Positions 18,772 through 26,645 of a stretch of 41,263 nt of DNA are shown in pieces; position 1 is the stretch's first letter, and each line of letters opens with the position of its first letter. The notes beneath the pieces are model-generated. The model searched no databases. It had not been told where the DNA came from and worked only from the letters and a program-made list of their open reading frames with translations. Source of the stretch: Burkholderiales bacterium (GTDB taxonomy: Bacteria; Pseudomonadota; Gammaproteobacteria; Burkholderiales; Burkholderiaceae_C); the NCBI GenBank assembly GCA_003241965.1, contig QBMB01000035.1, forward strand, positions 1-41,263, read 5' to 3'. The position numbers were made by a program, and so were the translations under genes.

Positions 18772-18867
18772 CTACTGCGAACAAAGCAGTATTTCCGGCT
18801 GTCTTTCTGGTGAAATCATTCGTCGAATAGTTACTAAAGAACTCAAAAAGATGGATAGAGTGCCGGC

Positions 18868-19299
18868 ATGTTCAAGCCGCCACCCCTTCCCATCACTCTC
18901 TCCCCTCTTCGAGCTGTCACGCTGATTGCGGTGGTGGCCGTGCTCACGGCGCTGGCACTGCCGGGCTACAACGAGTACACCATGCGCGGCCACCGGGCCC
19001 ATGCCCGCGCGACCCTGCTGGAAGCTGCGCAGTGGATGGAACGCACCGCCACGGCACGCGGTCGCTACCCCGCCGCAGCGGCCATTCCGGCGGGTGTGCT
19101 GGCGGTGGAAGGGGGGCGCTACAAGGTGGTGGCGAGATCTCAGAACGGGTTGGACTACACGCTCACGGCCACACCCGCAGCAGAACAGACTTCCGATCGC
19201 TGCGGGGTATTCCAGATCAATCAGGCGGGCACACGCCGGCAAGTGGCGACGATTGAGGTGCCCGACCCGCTGGGCCCATTGGAGTGCTGGAACCGATGA
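18868..19299 (+). CDS. Degenerate PilE-like pilin lacking the processing motif
   Basis: 143 residues with an intact reading frame. From EYTMRGHRAHARATLLEAAQ to the end (LECWNR) it follows PilE at 25518-25949 closely: QWMER, GRYPAAA, LAVEGGRY and the final CWNR all match. The N-terminus differs. Where the second PilE has QRG/FSLIELMVVVAVVALLAS, this protein has LRA/VTLIAVVAVLTALALPGY: Gly -1 is Ala, and six residues including Glu +5 are missing, as if 18 bases were deleted in frame. A prepilin peptidase should not cut this, and pilus assembly should not accept it. It may be a decaying duplicate or a non-assembling membrane protein. It stands 96 bases after ribD and 124 bases before the second fimT. 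Confidence 0.72.
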   Translation: MFKPPPLPITLSPLRAVTLIAVVAVLTALALPGYNEYTMRGHRAHARATLLEAAQWMERTATARGRYPAAAAIPAGVLAVEGGRYKVVARSQNGLDYTLTATPAAEQTSDRCGVFQINQAGTRRQVATIEVPDPLGPLECWNR

Positions 19300-19374
19300 A
19301 GTGGCACTCGACCCGCATACACAGGACATACTGCAATTTAAGTATTCTTTCCTTCTGTATCCCCACCGATATCG

Positions 19375-19402
19375 TTGATCGTATTGATTCTTTTGTTCTA
19401 TT
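19375..19402 (+). promoter_or_regulatory. Possible promoter of the second minor-pilin operon
   Basis: The 124-base gap between the degenerate pilin gene and the second fimT is AT-rich. TTGATC (19375-19380) and TCTATT (19397-19402) are 16 bases apart. Transcription would begin only about 15 bases before the fimT ATG, giving a very short leader. This is a suggestion based on spacing and base composition only. Confidence 0.33.
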
Positions 19403-19403
19403 T

Positions 19404-19421
19404 TTTGACGCTAAAGTCAAA
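19404..19421 (+). promoter_or_regulatory. Inverted repeat over the second fimT ribosome-binding region
   Basis: TTTGAC, six bases, then GTCAAA form a perfect 6-bp inverted repeat ending three bases before the ATG at 19424. It could be an operator next to the promoter at 19375-19402, or an RNA hairpin that hides the ribosome-binding site. The sequence alone cannot tell which. Confidence 0.4.
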
Positions 19422-19423
19422 GC

Positions 19424-19978
19424 ATGTCAGAACGCAATGCTTCTCCAACCAAAGGGCCTTCCATCGCAAGTGGCTTCTCGCTGATCGAGACCATGGTGGT
19501 CGTCGCGATACTTGGTATCGTGACTGCTCTGGCAGCGCCCAGCTTCGCCAACGCCATTCGAAGCCACAGGACTGAAGGCGTGGCGCGCGAACTTCTGCAC
19601 ACCGTTGAATTGGCCAGGGCCGAAACCGCGCGCACGGGGCAGAACGCCGTCATCCGACGCATCGAGCCTTGTGCAGCAGCCGCAAGAACCCGAGACTGGA
19701 CCTGTGGGTGGGAACTGTTCGTCGACGCCGATGGGGACCGCATCCGCAACAACGGTGAAATGCTGGTACTCCGGCGCGAGACACCTCCAAATACCCTGGT
19801 TGTCAAAAACACGGCCGTCAATCCTGAAACCGTCGTCGTGCTGCGACAGGGGCACGTTGAAAGCAGCACAAGCCTGTCGATCACGGCGGCGGGGGCCTCC
19901 GTGCCAGGCAGCTGGCGTCTTTGCATGAGCATGACTGGCCGCGCTCGCTTGATCAAGGATGCCGCCGCATGCAGCTAA
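19424..19978 (+). CDS. fimT: FimT/GspH-type minor pilin, second operon
   Basis: 184 residues. The prepilin motif is ASG/FSLIETMVVVAILGIVTALA, with Phe +1 and Glu +5. The soluble part is of FimT/GspH type (ELLHTVELARAETARTG, then a short beta-rich domain with several cysteines). It would help start pilus assembly with the following PilV, PilW, PilX and PilY1. It is only distantly similar to the first-operon FimT beyond the helix, which argues against a recent duplication. pilV begins 10 bases before its stop codon. Confidence 0.88.
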   Translation: MSERNASPTKGPSIASGFSLIETMVVVAILGIVTALAAPSFANAIRSHRTEGVARELLHTVELARAETARTGQNAVIRRIEPCAAAARTRDWTCGWELFVDADGDRIRNNGEMLVLRRETPPNTLVVKNTAVNPETVVVLRQGHVESSTSLSITAAGASVPGSWRLCMSMTGRARLIKDAAACS

Positions 19979-20568
19979 AGCATCCCTTCGGACAGCGGAG
20001 CCTGTCGCGCGGGACCTCGCTTCTTGAGGCCCTGGTGGCCTTGCTGGTCTTGGCTCTCGGCGTACTGGGACTGACACGTATTCACGTGAGTTCGATGCTG
20101 GAGTCCAGGCACACCACGACGCGAAGCATCGCCGTGTCCATGGCGACCGACATGATGGAACGCATGCGTGCCAACCCGGCACCGGCCGCAGTCAATCGCT
20201 ATGCGGCCTACACCACCGTCTTCGGCAAGCTCGATGCCCCCAACACCTTGTGCAATACCTCGAAGTGCCAGTCCGCGGACCTTGCAGCCTTTGACCTGTG
20301 GGTATGGAAAACCTTGCTCCAGGCCGAACTCCCCGAAGGCGACGGAGCGGTGTTTGCATCCCCCGATGACCCCACCCAGTTCGCCGTTCTGATTGCCTGG
20401 GACGTGAGCCTGGGGTCACCCAGCGGACTTGCACAGAGCGTCAAAGACCAGCAGCTCCATACAGACGCCACCGCGGTCTGGCGCGCTCCGGGCACCCAAG
20501 GCACGGGCATCGGCACTGCAGCCTGCCCCGAAAAGCGCACCTGCCACCTCGTTTTCATCAGGCCATGA
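19969..20568 (+). CDS. pilV: PilV-type minor pilin, second operon
   Basis: 199 residues from ATG 19969, which has AAGGA 9 bases upstream inside the end of fimT; the open frame further upstream lies within fimT. The prepilin motif is SRG/TSLLEALVALLVLALGVLG, with Thr at +1 (less usual) and Glu at +5, then the PilV-type continuation LTRIHVSSMLESRHTT. Several cysteines lie in the C-terminal half (CNTSKC, ACPEKRTC). The stop overlaps the pilW start (ATGA). Confidence 0.87.
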   Translation: MQLKHPFGQRSLSRGTSLLEALVALLVLALGVLGLTRIHVSSMLESRHTTTRSIAVSMATDMMERMRANPAPAAVNRYAAYTTVFGKLDAPNTLCNTSKCQSADLAAFDLWVWKTLLQAELPEGDGAVFASPDDPTQFAVLIAWDVSLGSPSGLAQSVKDQQLHTDATAVWRAPGTQGTGIGTAACPEKRTCHLVFIRP

Positions 20569-21326
20569 ACCCAGTTCACATCCGGACAATCCGGCAGAGC
20601 AAAAACCAACGGGGCCTTGGACTTCTGGAAATCCTGATCGGCTTGGCCATCGGGCTCCTGGTGGTGGCGGCCGCACTCGGCACGTTGGCGTCCGTCCGCA
20701 GTTCTGCAACCGCATCCAACGAGAGCACTCGCATGCAGGAGCAGGTCGACGCGACCTTTCGGGTGCTCGGACATCACCTGCGGCAAACAAGGTCCATCGG
20801 GCTGACCACGTTGGCTGGCGGCACCGTGCGGTTTTCTCCACTTGTCGGCATCCAGAGTCAGCCACTGCCAGCGCTCGCCGGCGGCAATGGCGCGCAGGGC
20901 GCCTCCGACACCCTCACGATCACGTACCACAGCGACGCCACAATTCAGTCCAGCGATTGCAACGGCATCATTCCCCTAGTCTCGGCCAACCCTGCCTTCG
21001 TGGTGCCCATTGTCAACAGCTTCTCGGTTGACGACGGCGAGCTGGTCTGCCAGGGCTCCGGTGCAGCGGGCCGGTTCGGGCTGCTCCAGGGGGTCGAGGA
21101 TTTTGAAGTCATGTACCTCCAACGCACTGGAGCCGACTCCCAGTACCTTGCAGTCCCCGGCGACTGGGCATCCGTGGTGGCTGTCTCGGTGTGCCTTCAG
21201 TTGGTCAGCACGGCATCTGGTTTCGTCAACCACGGCTATGTCGATTGCCAGGGCAATCAGGCGCAGTCGAACGACGGCCGCCTGCGCCGCAGCTTCACAC
21301 GCGTCTTCCAGCTAAGAAACACATGA
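20565..21326 (+). CDS. pilW: PilW-type minor pilin, second operon
   Basis: 253 residues. The prepilin motif NQRG/LGLLEILIGLAIGLLVVAA has Glu at +5. RMQEQVDATFRVLGHHLRQT follows the helix in the way typical of PilW. It is about 100 residues shorter than the first-operon PilW (11032-12093), so the two would build tips of different shape. ATGA overlaps join it to pilV upstream and pilX downstream. Confidence 0.86.
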   Translation: MNPVHIRTIRQSKNQRGLGLLEILIGLAIGLLVVAAALGTLASVRSSATASNESTRMQEQVDATFRVLGHHLRQTRSIGLTTLAGGTVRFSPLVGIQSQPLPALAGGNGAQGASDTLTITYHSDATIQSSDCNGIIPLVSANPAFVVPIVNSFSVDDGELVCQGSGAAGRFGLLQGVEDFEVMYLQRTGADSQYLAVPGDWASVVAVSVCLQLVSTASGFVNHGYVDCQGNQAQSNDGRLRRSFTRVFQLRNT

Positions 21327-22042
21327 GTGCGCCCAACACCCGATTCCACCGGCAGCAGGGCGTAGCGCTCATCACTGTCATGGTGCTCCTTTTGCTGACG
21401 TCGATTGCCGTCGCTGGGCTGGCCCGTTCCGGCTGGATGGCCGACAAATTTGTCAGCGCCGAGAGCGACAGGCAAAGGGCATTCGCCGCAGCTGAAGCGC
21501 TGATCCGCGATGCGGAGATGGACATTGCAGGGATCGGCGTTGACCCCGCTGCCTGCCAGCTCAGTCCCGGCAATCTGGTCGGCTGCCGTGCCATTGCCGA
21601 CCCATTTTTCCCAGAGTCGATCGACGATTTGGATGGGCTGTTGGCCAAGGTCAGTCAGGGACAGGGCAACTGCCTGCGCGGCGTCTGCCTTCCCGCGGAT
21701 CCTGCCGTCGCACTTGCGACGCCATGGCCGGAAGACCTGAAAGAACTCACGGCAGGCGCGGGCGCCGCGAGCATTCCCGCCCGCTACGGGGAGTTCACGG
21801 GGGCGAGTGCGGACACCACGGGCAATCCATTGCTCAGCCCCGCCGCCAACCAAGCCTGGTACTGGGTCGAAGTGTTCCAACACGACAGCCAAGGCGGCAT
21901 CCTGACTGCTGCACCTCAGGGCCTGGAGCCCGAGAGCGAACACCCTTTCATGTACCGCATCCACGCAGTGGTGCTCGGCAACAAGCCGGGCACAAAGGTC
22001 CACCTTCGGTCCATCTTCATCCCTTACCCCGCTCGCCCCTAG
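21323..22042 (+). CDS. pilX: PilX-type minor pilin, second operon
   Basis: 239 residues from ATG 21323 overlapping the pilW stop; the frame upstream lies inside pilW. The motif is QQG/VALITVMVLLLLTSIAVAGLA, with Thr in place of Glu at +5, as in the GspK-like/PilX subunits. FVSAESDRQRAFAAAEALIRDAE matches the conserved PilX stretch after the helix. It is about 50 residues longer than the first-operon PilX. pilY1 follows after 24 bases. Confidence 0.86.
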   Translation: MSAPNTRFHRQQGVALITVMVLLLLTSIAVAGLARSGWMADKFVSAESDRQRAFAAAEALIRDAEMDIAGIGVDPAACQLSPGNLVGCRAIADPFFPESIDDLDGLLAKVSQGQGNCLRGVCLPADPAVALATPWPEDLKELTAGAGAASIPARYGEFTGASADTTGNPLLSPAANQAWYWVEVFQHDSQGGILTAAPQGLEPESEHPFMYRIHAVVLGNKPGTKVHLRSIFIPYPARP

Positions 22043-22066
22043 GCAATCGAACCTCCAGGCAACATC

Positions 22067-25000
22067 ATGACGAAACCCTCTCGTTCGCTGACCGCGCTGA
22101 TCACCGCCAACGTCTGCATGCCGATCGCTCTGGCCTCACCCATCACCCTGTCACAAAGCCCTCCTGGATCGGGCAGGGAACCCGCGCCGAACATCATCAT
22201 CTCCATAGACGATTCGGGCAGCATGGGCGTGGGAGGCATGACGGCACTGAAGAACGCGCTGAACGTAACTTTCAATCCAGGCAATGTTCCAGATCGCAGC
22301 GTCCGGCTGGCCTGGCAGTCGCTCAATTCATGCCCTGCCATCCCTCATGACGGCAACACGCCCCAAAAAGGCGCCAGTTGTGAAAGCAAGAACATGATGC
22401 GGTCGCTGACGAGCGAGCATCGAGCGAGTTTCCTCAAGTGGGTCAATGCGCTCTTTGCCGGCGGCAACACCCCCACACACATCGTCATGGCCAGCGCGGG
22501 CGACTACCTCAAACGCCCGCTTGACATCGAAAGCGCATGGGCCTCAGACCCCGGCAAACAGGCAGCACCCTTTCTCGGATGCCGCCGCTCGTATCAAGTC
22601 CTGATGAGCGATGGACCGTACAACGGGCCCTCAGGATGGGCGGGCATTGTAGGCAAACCGAGGCGTCCAGATACCGGCTCACAACTGGTGGATCCGGGCC
22701 AGGAAGAGAGCTACCGCATCGTCCGCGGTGGCAATGCAGACGGCACCGCCGTCACACTGCCGGACGGCACGAGGTACGACCCCAGCTCATCACAAACCCG
22801 CCTCTACGCAGATCCTTGGGGGCATTCAAATCTCAGCTCGCTTGCCGACCTGTCCTTCCATTTCTGGTCACAGGATCTGCAACCCACGTTGCCCAATCTC
22901 GTGCGGCCACGTTGGTCCAATCCCGCAAACACCGAGAACTTTGGAACCAGCGCAAAGCCGGCCGAGTTGGAAAAATACTGGAACCCGCGCAACAACCCTG
23001 CGAGCTGGCAGCATCTGGAGACGTTCACGATCGGGTTCGACCCCGATGGCGATGGCGGAGTGGCCGGCGCCTCGCAGTGGAAGTTCAACCCACCCTGGCG
23101 TGGAGAGCATTTCCTCGGACTCGACCCCCTGATCCGCGGCGAGATGGCATGGCCCTCAATGTTCTGCAAAACACCCCTGGCGGCGAATGGTCAGGTGCCA
23201 ACGCCCCACACAGACGGCCCTGACTACCTCAGCCAGATGGGCAACATCGCCTGCGACGGCACCTACACACTTCCTTTCAGCAACTACGATGTCCGCGCCA
23301 ATGAGCGGCGTGTCGAGCTCTGGCACGTTGCACTCAACGGGAGGGGAAGATTCATTCCGGCCCATTCACCTCAGGCACTGCTGGATGCGTTTCGCGGCAT
23401 CCTGGGCAATATTCTGGTGTTCAACACGCGCGAGCGCGTAAGCCTCGCGGTTTCGTCCAACCAATTGCGAAGCAATGGCCAGGCCTTCAGCGCCAGCTTC
23501 GATTCCGAAAGCTGGAGCGGAGATGTCAGTGCCCATGTTCTGAACGCCACCACGCTTTCGCTAACCGCGCTTTCACAGTGGCGCGCAACGACATGGCTGG
23601 ATGCAGCGACACGGACCCATGACACGCGCCTCATCCTCAGCCACGACGGCACACAAGGCAGCCACTTCCTCTGGGATGAACTGTCGACTGCGCAAAAAAG
23701 TCAGCTTCGCGATTCGGCCAGTGACGAGGCCGCAAAAACTTTGCTCAACTATGTACGAGGTGACCGCAATGCCGAGGCACCCAGCGGCGCCCTCAGGAAG
23801 CGCGTCTCTCGCTTGGGTCATATCGTCAATTCGGAACTTTGGTACCAGGGTATCCCTTTGAGACTGAACTACGAACACACCGGCCACAGCACTTTTCGCA
23901 AGGCCAAAGCAAGCCGATTGCCCGTGGTCTATGTGGGTGCCAACGATGGCATGCTCCACGCATTCGATGCCGCAACCGGAGCGGAACGATTCGCCTATGT
24001 GCCCCAGGGTGTCTATGCGGGGCTGAACAATCTGGCCAGCACCGGCTACAGCCCCCGTTACCTGGTCGACGGCAGCCCGTTCACAGCCGACGCCAACCTG
24101 GCCTGGACTACCGACAGCACAGGCACCGAAACGCCCGCGTGGCACACGCTGCTGGTGGGCACCCTCGCCGCAGGCGGTCGCGGCTACTTTGTCATCGACG
24201 TCACCGATCCTGAAACGATCTCCAAGAGCAAGGTGCTGCTTGACCGAACCTTCGATCCGGCAAGCGCTGGCAATTTTGTTGGCAGCGAGGATGTTGGTCA
24301 TCTCTTCGGTCGCCCTGTGGTCAACAGCCGGGGGCTGAGTGAGCAGATCGTCAAACTCAACAACCACCGCTGGGCCCTGGTGGTCGGCAATGGCGTGAAC
24401 TCTGTTAACGAGCGCCCGGTGCTGCTGGTGCAATACCTGGACGGTGATCGCAGCCTGCGGCGAATCGTGGCCGACGCCACCACAGGTCAAGGCAACGGCC
24501 TCTTCGCCGCCAGACCGGTTGACGTGAATGGCGACGGCACCGTGGACGTGGCCTATGCAGGCGACTTGAAGGGCAACCTCTGGAAGTTCAACCTGCTCAG
24601 CAGCAATGACGGCCAATGGGGTGTCAGCACCTGGGACGGCAGTGGCCAGGTCTGTGGCAATGGAAGCAGTTGCCTGCCCTTCTATAGTGCCCGTAACAGC
24701 AGCAATACAGTCCAGTCCATCACCACCGCCCCGACGTGGGTGCCGCATCCACTCGGCGGACTGCAACTGCTATGGGGAACGGGGCGAAAACTCGACGCAG
24801 CCGATACGCAAAGCACTGCGACGCAGTCGCTCTATTCGGTTTGGGATTCAAGCAGGTACGTCGAGTCGAACGAGGGAACGAAGGAAGTTCCGAAAGTCGT
24901 ATGGACTTCGCAAGACCAAGGTCGCATTGCTACCGAGGACGGTCGCACCCGTCTCGTCCAACAGACCATGGGTGACGTGATCCGATACACCGACCCGAAG

Positions 25001-25516
25001 GATGTTGAGGTGGTGACCGAACTCAAAACATCCAGTCGGAACAAGTTCGAATACTCCCGCACCGACGCCCAGGCCCCCCGCGGCTGGTACATGGACTTGC
25101 CAGCCAGCGGAGAGCGGATTGACAACCACCCCTTCATTTACCGAAGCAACGTGGCCGTGTTTGCTTCCATGGTTCCCGCCGACAGCGAGGGGTATGAAAC
25201 CTGCAATGATCCCTCCGAGGGCAAAGGCAGTTGGATCAACCTGCTTGACCCCATTTCGGGACAACCCCAAAGCGATCTTGGCATTCTCCACGGCGAATCA
25301 GCACACGTGGTCAAGTCAGTCTCCAGAATGGCCACCAGCAGCGACGAGATCCAGTTTCTGAGCAACCACCCGCGATCCAGCCGGTCCAGCGGTCTGAACA
25401 ACCTGGGCAACGACGAAAACGGAAAATCCTGCAAGAAAGAAGCGCTCTGCGTGGCCCAGCAGCGATTGGTCATACTGAAAAATGGCGCCAGGACCGACTG
25501 GCGTGAGGCACGCTGA
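22067..25516 (+). CDS. pilY1: PilY1 tip protein with vWA metal site, second operon
   Basis: 1149 residues, about 320 fewer than the first PilY1. After a signal peptide (cleavage near residue 24) a von Willebrand A domain begins at once: NIIISIDDSGSMG supplies the DxSxS metal site at D48, S50 and S52. The C-terminal propeller is typical: YVGANDGMLHAFDAATGAER, LVGTLAAGGRGYFVIDVTDP and the calcium loop D819-V-N-G-D-G-T-V-D827 followed by YAGDLKGNLWKFN. vWA domains in PilY1 are linked to adhesion and mechanosensing. It is the fifth gene of the second operon, and pilE follows one base after its stop. Confidence 0.92.
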   Translation: MTKPSRSLTALITANVCMPIALASPITLSQSPPGSGREPAPNIIISIDDSGSMGVGGMTALKNALNVTFNPGNVPDRSVRLAWQSLNSCPAIPHDGNTPQKGASCESKNMMRSLTSEHRASFLKWVNALFAGGNTPTHIVMASAGDYLKRPLDIESAWASDPGKQAAPFLGCRRSYQVLMSDGPYNGPSGWAGIVGKPRRPDTGSQLVDPGQEESYRIVRGGNADGTAVTLPDGTRYDPSSSQTRLYADPWGHSNLSSLADLSFHFWSQDLQPTLPNLVRPRWSNPANTENFGTSAKPAELEKYWNPRNNPASWQHLETFTIGFDPDGDGGVAGASQWKFNPPWRGEHFLGLDPLIRGEMAWPSMFCKTPLAANGQVPTPHTDGPDYLSQMGNIACDGTYTLPFSNYDVRANERRVELWHVALNGRGRFIPAHSPQALLDAFRGILGNILVFNTRERVSLAVSSNQLRSNGQAFSASFDSESWSGDVSAHVLNATTLSLTALSQWRATTWLDAATRTHDTRLILSHDGTQGSHFLWDELSTAQKSQLRDSASDEAAKTLLNYVRGDRNAEAPSGALRKRVSRLGHIVNSELWYQGIPLRLNYEHTGHSTFRKAKASRLPVVYVGANDGMLHAFDAATGAERFAYVPQGVYAGLNNLASTGYSPRYLVDGSPFTADANLAWTTDSTGTETPAWHTLLVGTLAAGGRGYFVIDVTDPETISKSKVLLDRTFDPASAGNFVGSEDVGHLFGRPVVNSRGLSEQIVKLNNHRWALVVGNGVNSVNERPVLLVQYLDGDRSLRRIVADATTGQGNGLFAARPVDVNGDGTVDVAYAGDLKGNLWKFNLLSSNDGQWGVSTWDGSGQVCGNGSSCLPFYSARNSSNTVQSITTAPTWVPHPLGGLQLLWGTGRKLDAADTQSTATQSLYSVWDSSRYVESNEGTKEVPKVVWTSQDQGRIATEDGRTRLVQQTMGDVIRYTDPKDVEVVTELKTSSRNKFEYSRTDAQAPRGWYMDLPASGERIDNHPFIYRSNVAVFASMVPADSEGYETCNDPSEGKGSWINLLDPISGQPQSDLGILHGESAHVVKSVSRMATSSDEIQFLSNHPRSSRSSGLNNLGNDENGKSCKKEALCVAQQRLVILKNGARTDWREAR

Positions 25517-25517
25517 G

Positions 25518-25949
25518 ATGATTCCTTCAGACAATGTGCAGCGTGGCTTCTCGCTGATCGAATTGATGGTTGTCGTGGCAGTGGTTGCGCTGCTCGCATC
25601 CATCGCCCTGCCAAGCTACGAAAGTCACGTGCGACGTACCCATCGCAAGCACGCCCAGGCAGCGCTATTGAAGGCATCCCAATGGATGGAACGTTCAGCC
25701 ATCGCAATGGGGCGCTACCCGGCCGCAGCCGGAGTTCCCGCTGATGTTCTGGCGGTAGAGGGTGGACGCTATCAAATCGCTCTGTCTAACCTGACGGCAT
25801 CCACCTTCACCCTGTCCGCATCGCCCCAGGGAGCCCAACTGCAAGACCCGTGCGCGACCTACAGCATTGACCAGGCTGGTGTGCACATGCAGGTAGCGAC
25901 CGCCGACGTTGCCCAGCCTGCGTCCACTCAAGACTGCTGGAACCGCTGA
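25518..25949 (+). CDS. pilE: PilE-type pilin, second operon
   Basis: 143 residues from ATG 25518, one base after the pilY1 stop; an upstream frame extension lies within pilY1. The prepilin motif VQRG/FSLIELMVVVAVVALLAS is complete (Phe +1, Glu +5). The soluble part is small and ends in CWNR, with one further cysteine (Cys in DPCATYS) as a likely disulfide partner. Its closest relative in the window is the damaged pilin at 18868-19299. Likely a tip-associated PilE-like subunit. ribE begins 51 bases downstream with no visible terminator between. Confidence 0.88.
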   Translation: MIPSDNVQRGFSLIELMVVVAVVALLASIALPSYESHVRRTHRKHAQAALLKASQWMERSAIAMGRYPAAAGVPADVLAVEGGRYQIALSNLTASTFTLSASPQGAQLQDPCATYSIDQAGVHMQVATADVAQPASTQDCWNR

Positions 25950-26000
25950 TCGGTCATCCACCAAAATCCGGGGCCGTTCAAACCCTGCGAAAATAGCCGG

Positions 26001-26645
26001 ATGTTTACCGGCATCATCACCGGCGTGGGGCGCATCGCCGCCCTCCACGACCTGGGCAGCTCTTTGGATCATGGCAAGCGACTCACCATCGAGGCACCCC
26101 CTGGGTACCTCGATGACGTCGGCCTGGGCGACAGCATTGCGCTCAACGGCGCCTGCATGACCGTGACCTCGCTGGACCTGCCCCAGCAACACTTCACCAT
26201 CGACATCTCGGCCGAATCGCTCGCCCGCACCACAGGGCTGGCGCAGACTGGTTACCGCCTCAACCTGGAAAAGGCCTTGCGCGCCCACGACAGGCTGGGC
26301 GGGCACATCGTCTCTGGACATGTGGACGGCGTGGGGCGCGTGACCCGGTTTGCCCAGGTGGGCGAAAGCTGGGAACTGCGTGTGATGGCGCCGCCCGAGC
26401 TGGGCAAATACCTGGCCTACAAGGGCTCCATCACCGTCAACGGCGTCAGCCTCACCGTCAATTCGGTTCTGGACAGCGCCGACGGTTGTGAATTCAGCAT
26501 CAACCTCATTCCCCACACGGTGCAAAACACCTCGCTGGGTCAGTTGACCGACAGCAGCCCGGTCAACCTGGAAATCGACACCGTCGCGCGTTATGTGGAG
26601 CGCATGCTCGGCGCCGGTCAAATCACTCTCAAGGAAACTGCATGA
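26001..26645 (+). CDS. ribE: Riboflavin synthase alpha chain
   Basis: 214 residues, the usual length. It joins two molecules of dimethylribityllumazine to give riboflavin. The start [12 protein letters not shown] is diagnostic. Two lumazine-binding repeats are visible: [11 protein letters not shown] in the first half and [10 protein letters not shown] in the second, with [13 protein letters not shown] linking them. The gene is called ribE or ribC depending on the organism. It opens the cluster ribE-ribBA-ribH-nusB and its stop overlaps ribBA (ATGA). I see no FMN riboswitch ahead of it. Confidence 0.97.
   Translation: MFTGIITGVGRIAALHDLGSSLDHGKRLTIEAPPGYLDDVGLGDSIALNGACMTVTSLDLPQQHFTIDISAESLARTTGLAQTGYRLNLEKALRAHDRLGGHIVSGHVDGVGRVTRFAQVGESWELRVMAPPELGKYLAYKGSITVNGVSLTVNSVLDSADGCEFSINLIPHTVQNTSLGQLTDSSPVNLEIDTVARYVERMLGAGQITLKETA

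Noticed and set aside
18868-25949. A Neisseria-like silent pilin cassette (18868) donating sequence to an expressed pilin (25518)
   Set aside because: The two genes are similar, but identical stretches are short (about 10 bases), so frequent gene conversion is not supported. There are also no further cassettes.
17600-26000. FMN riboswitch in front of ribD, ribE or ribBA
   Set aside because: I looked for the conserved RFN blocks before each gene and did not see them. The gaps (0-11, 51 and overlapping bases) are too short for the aptamer.
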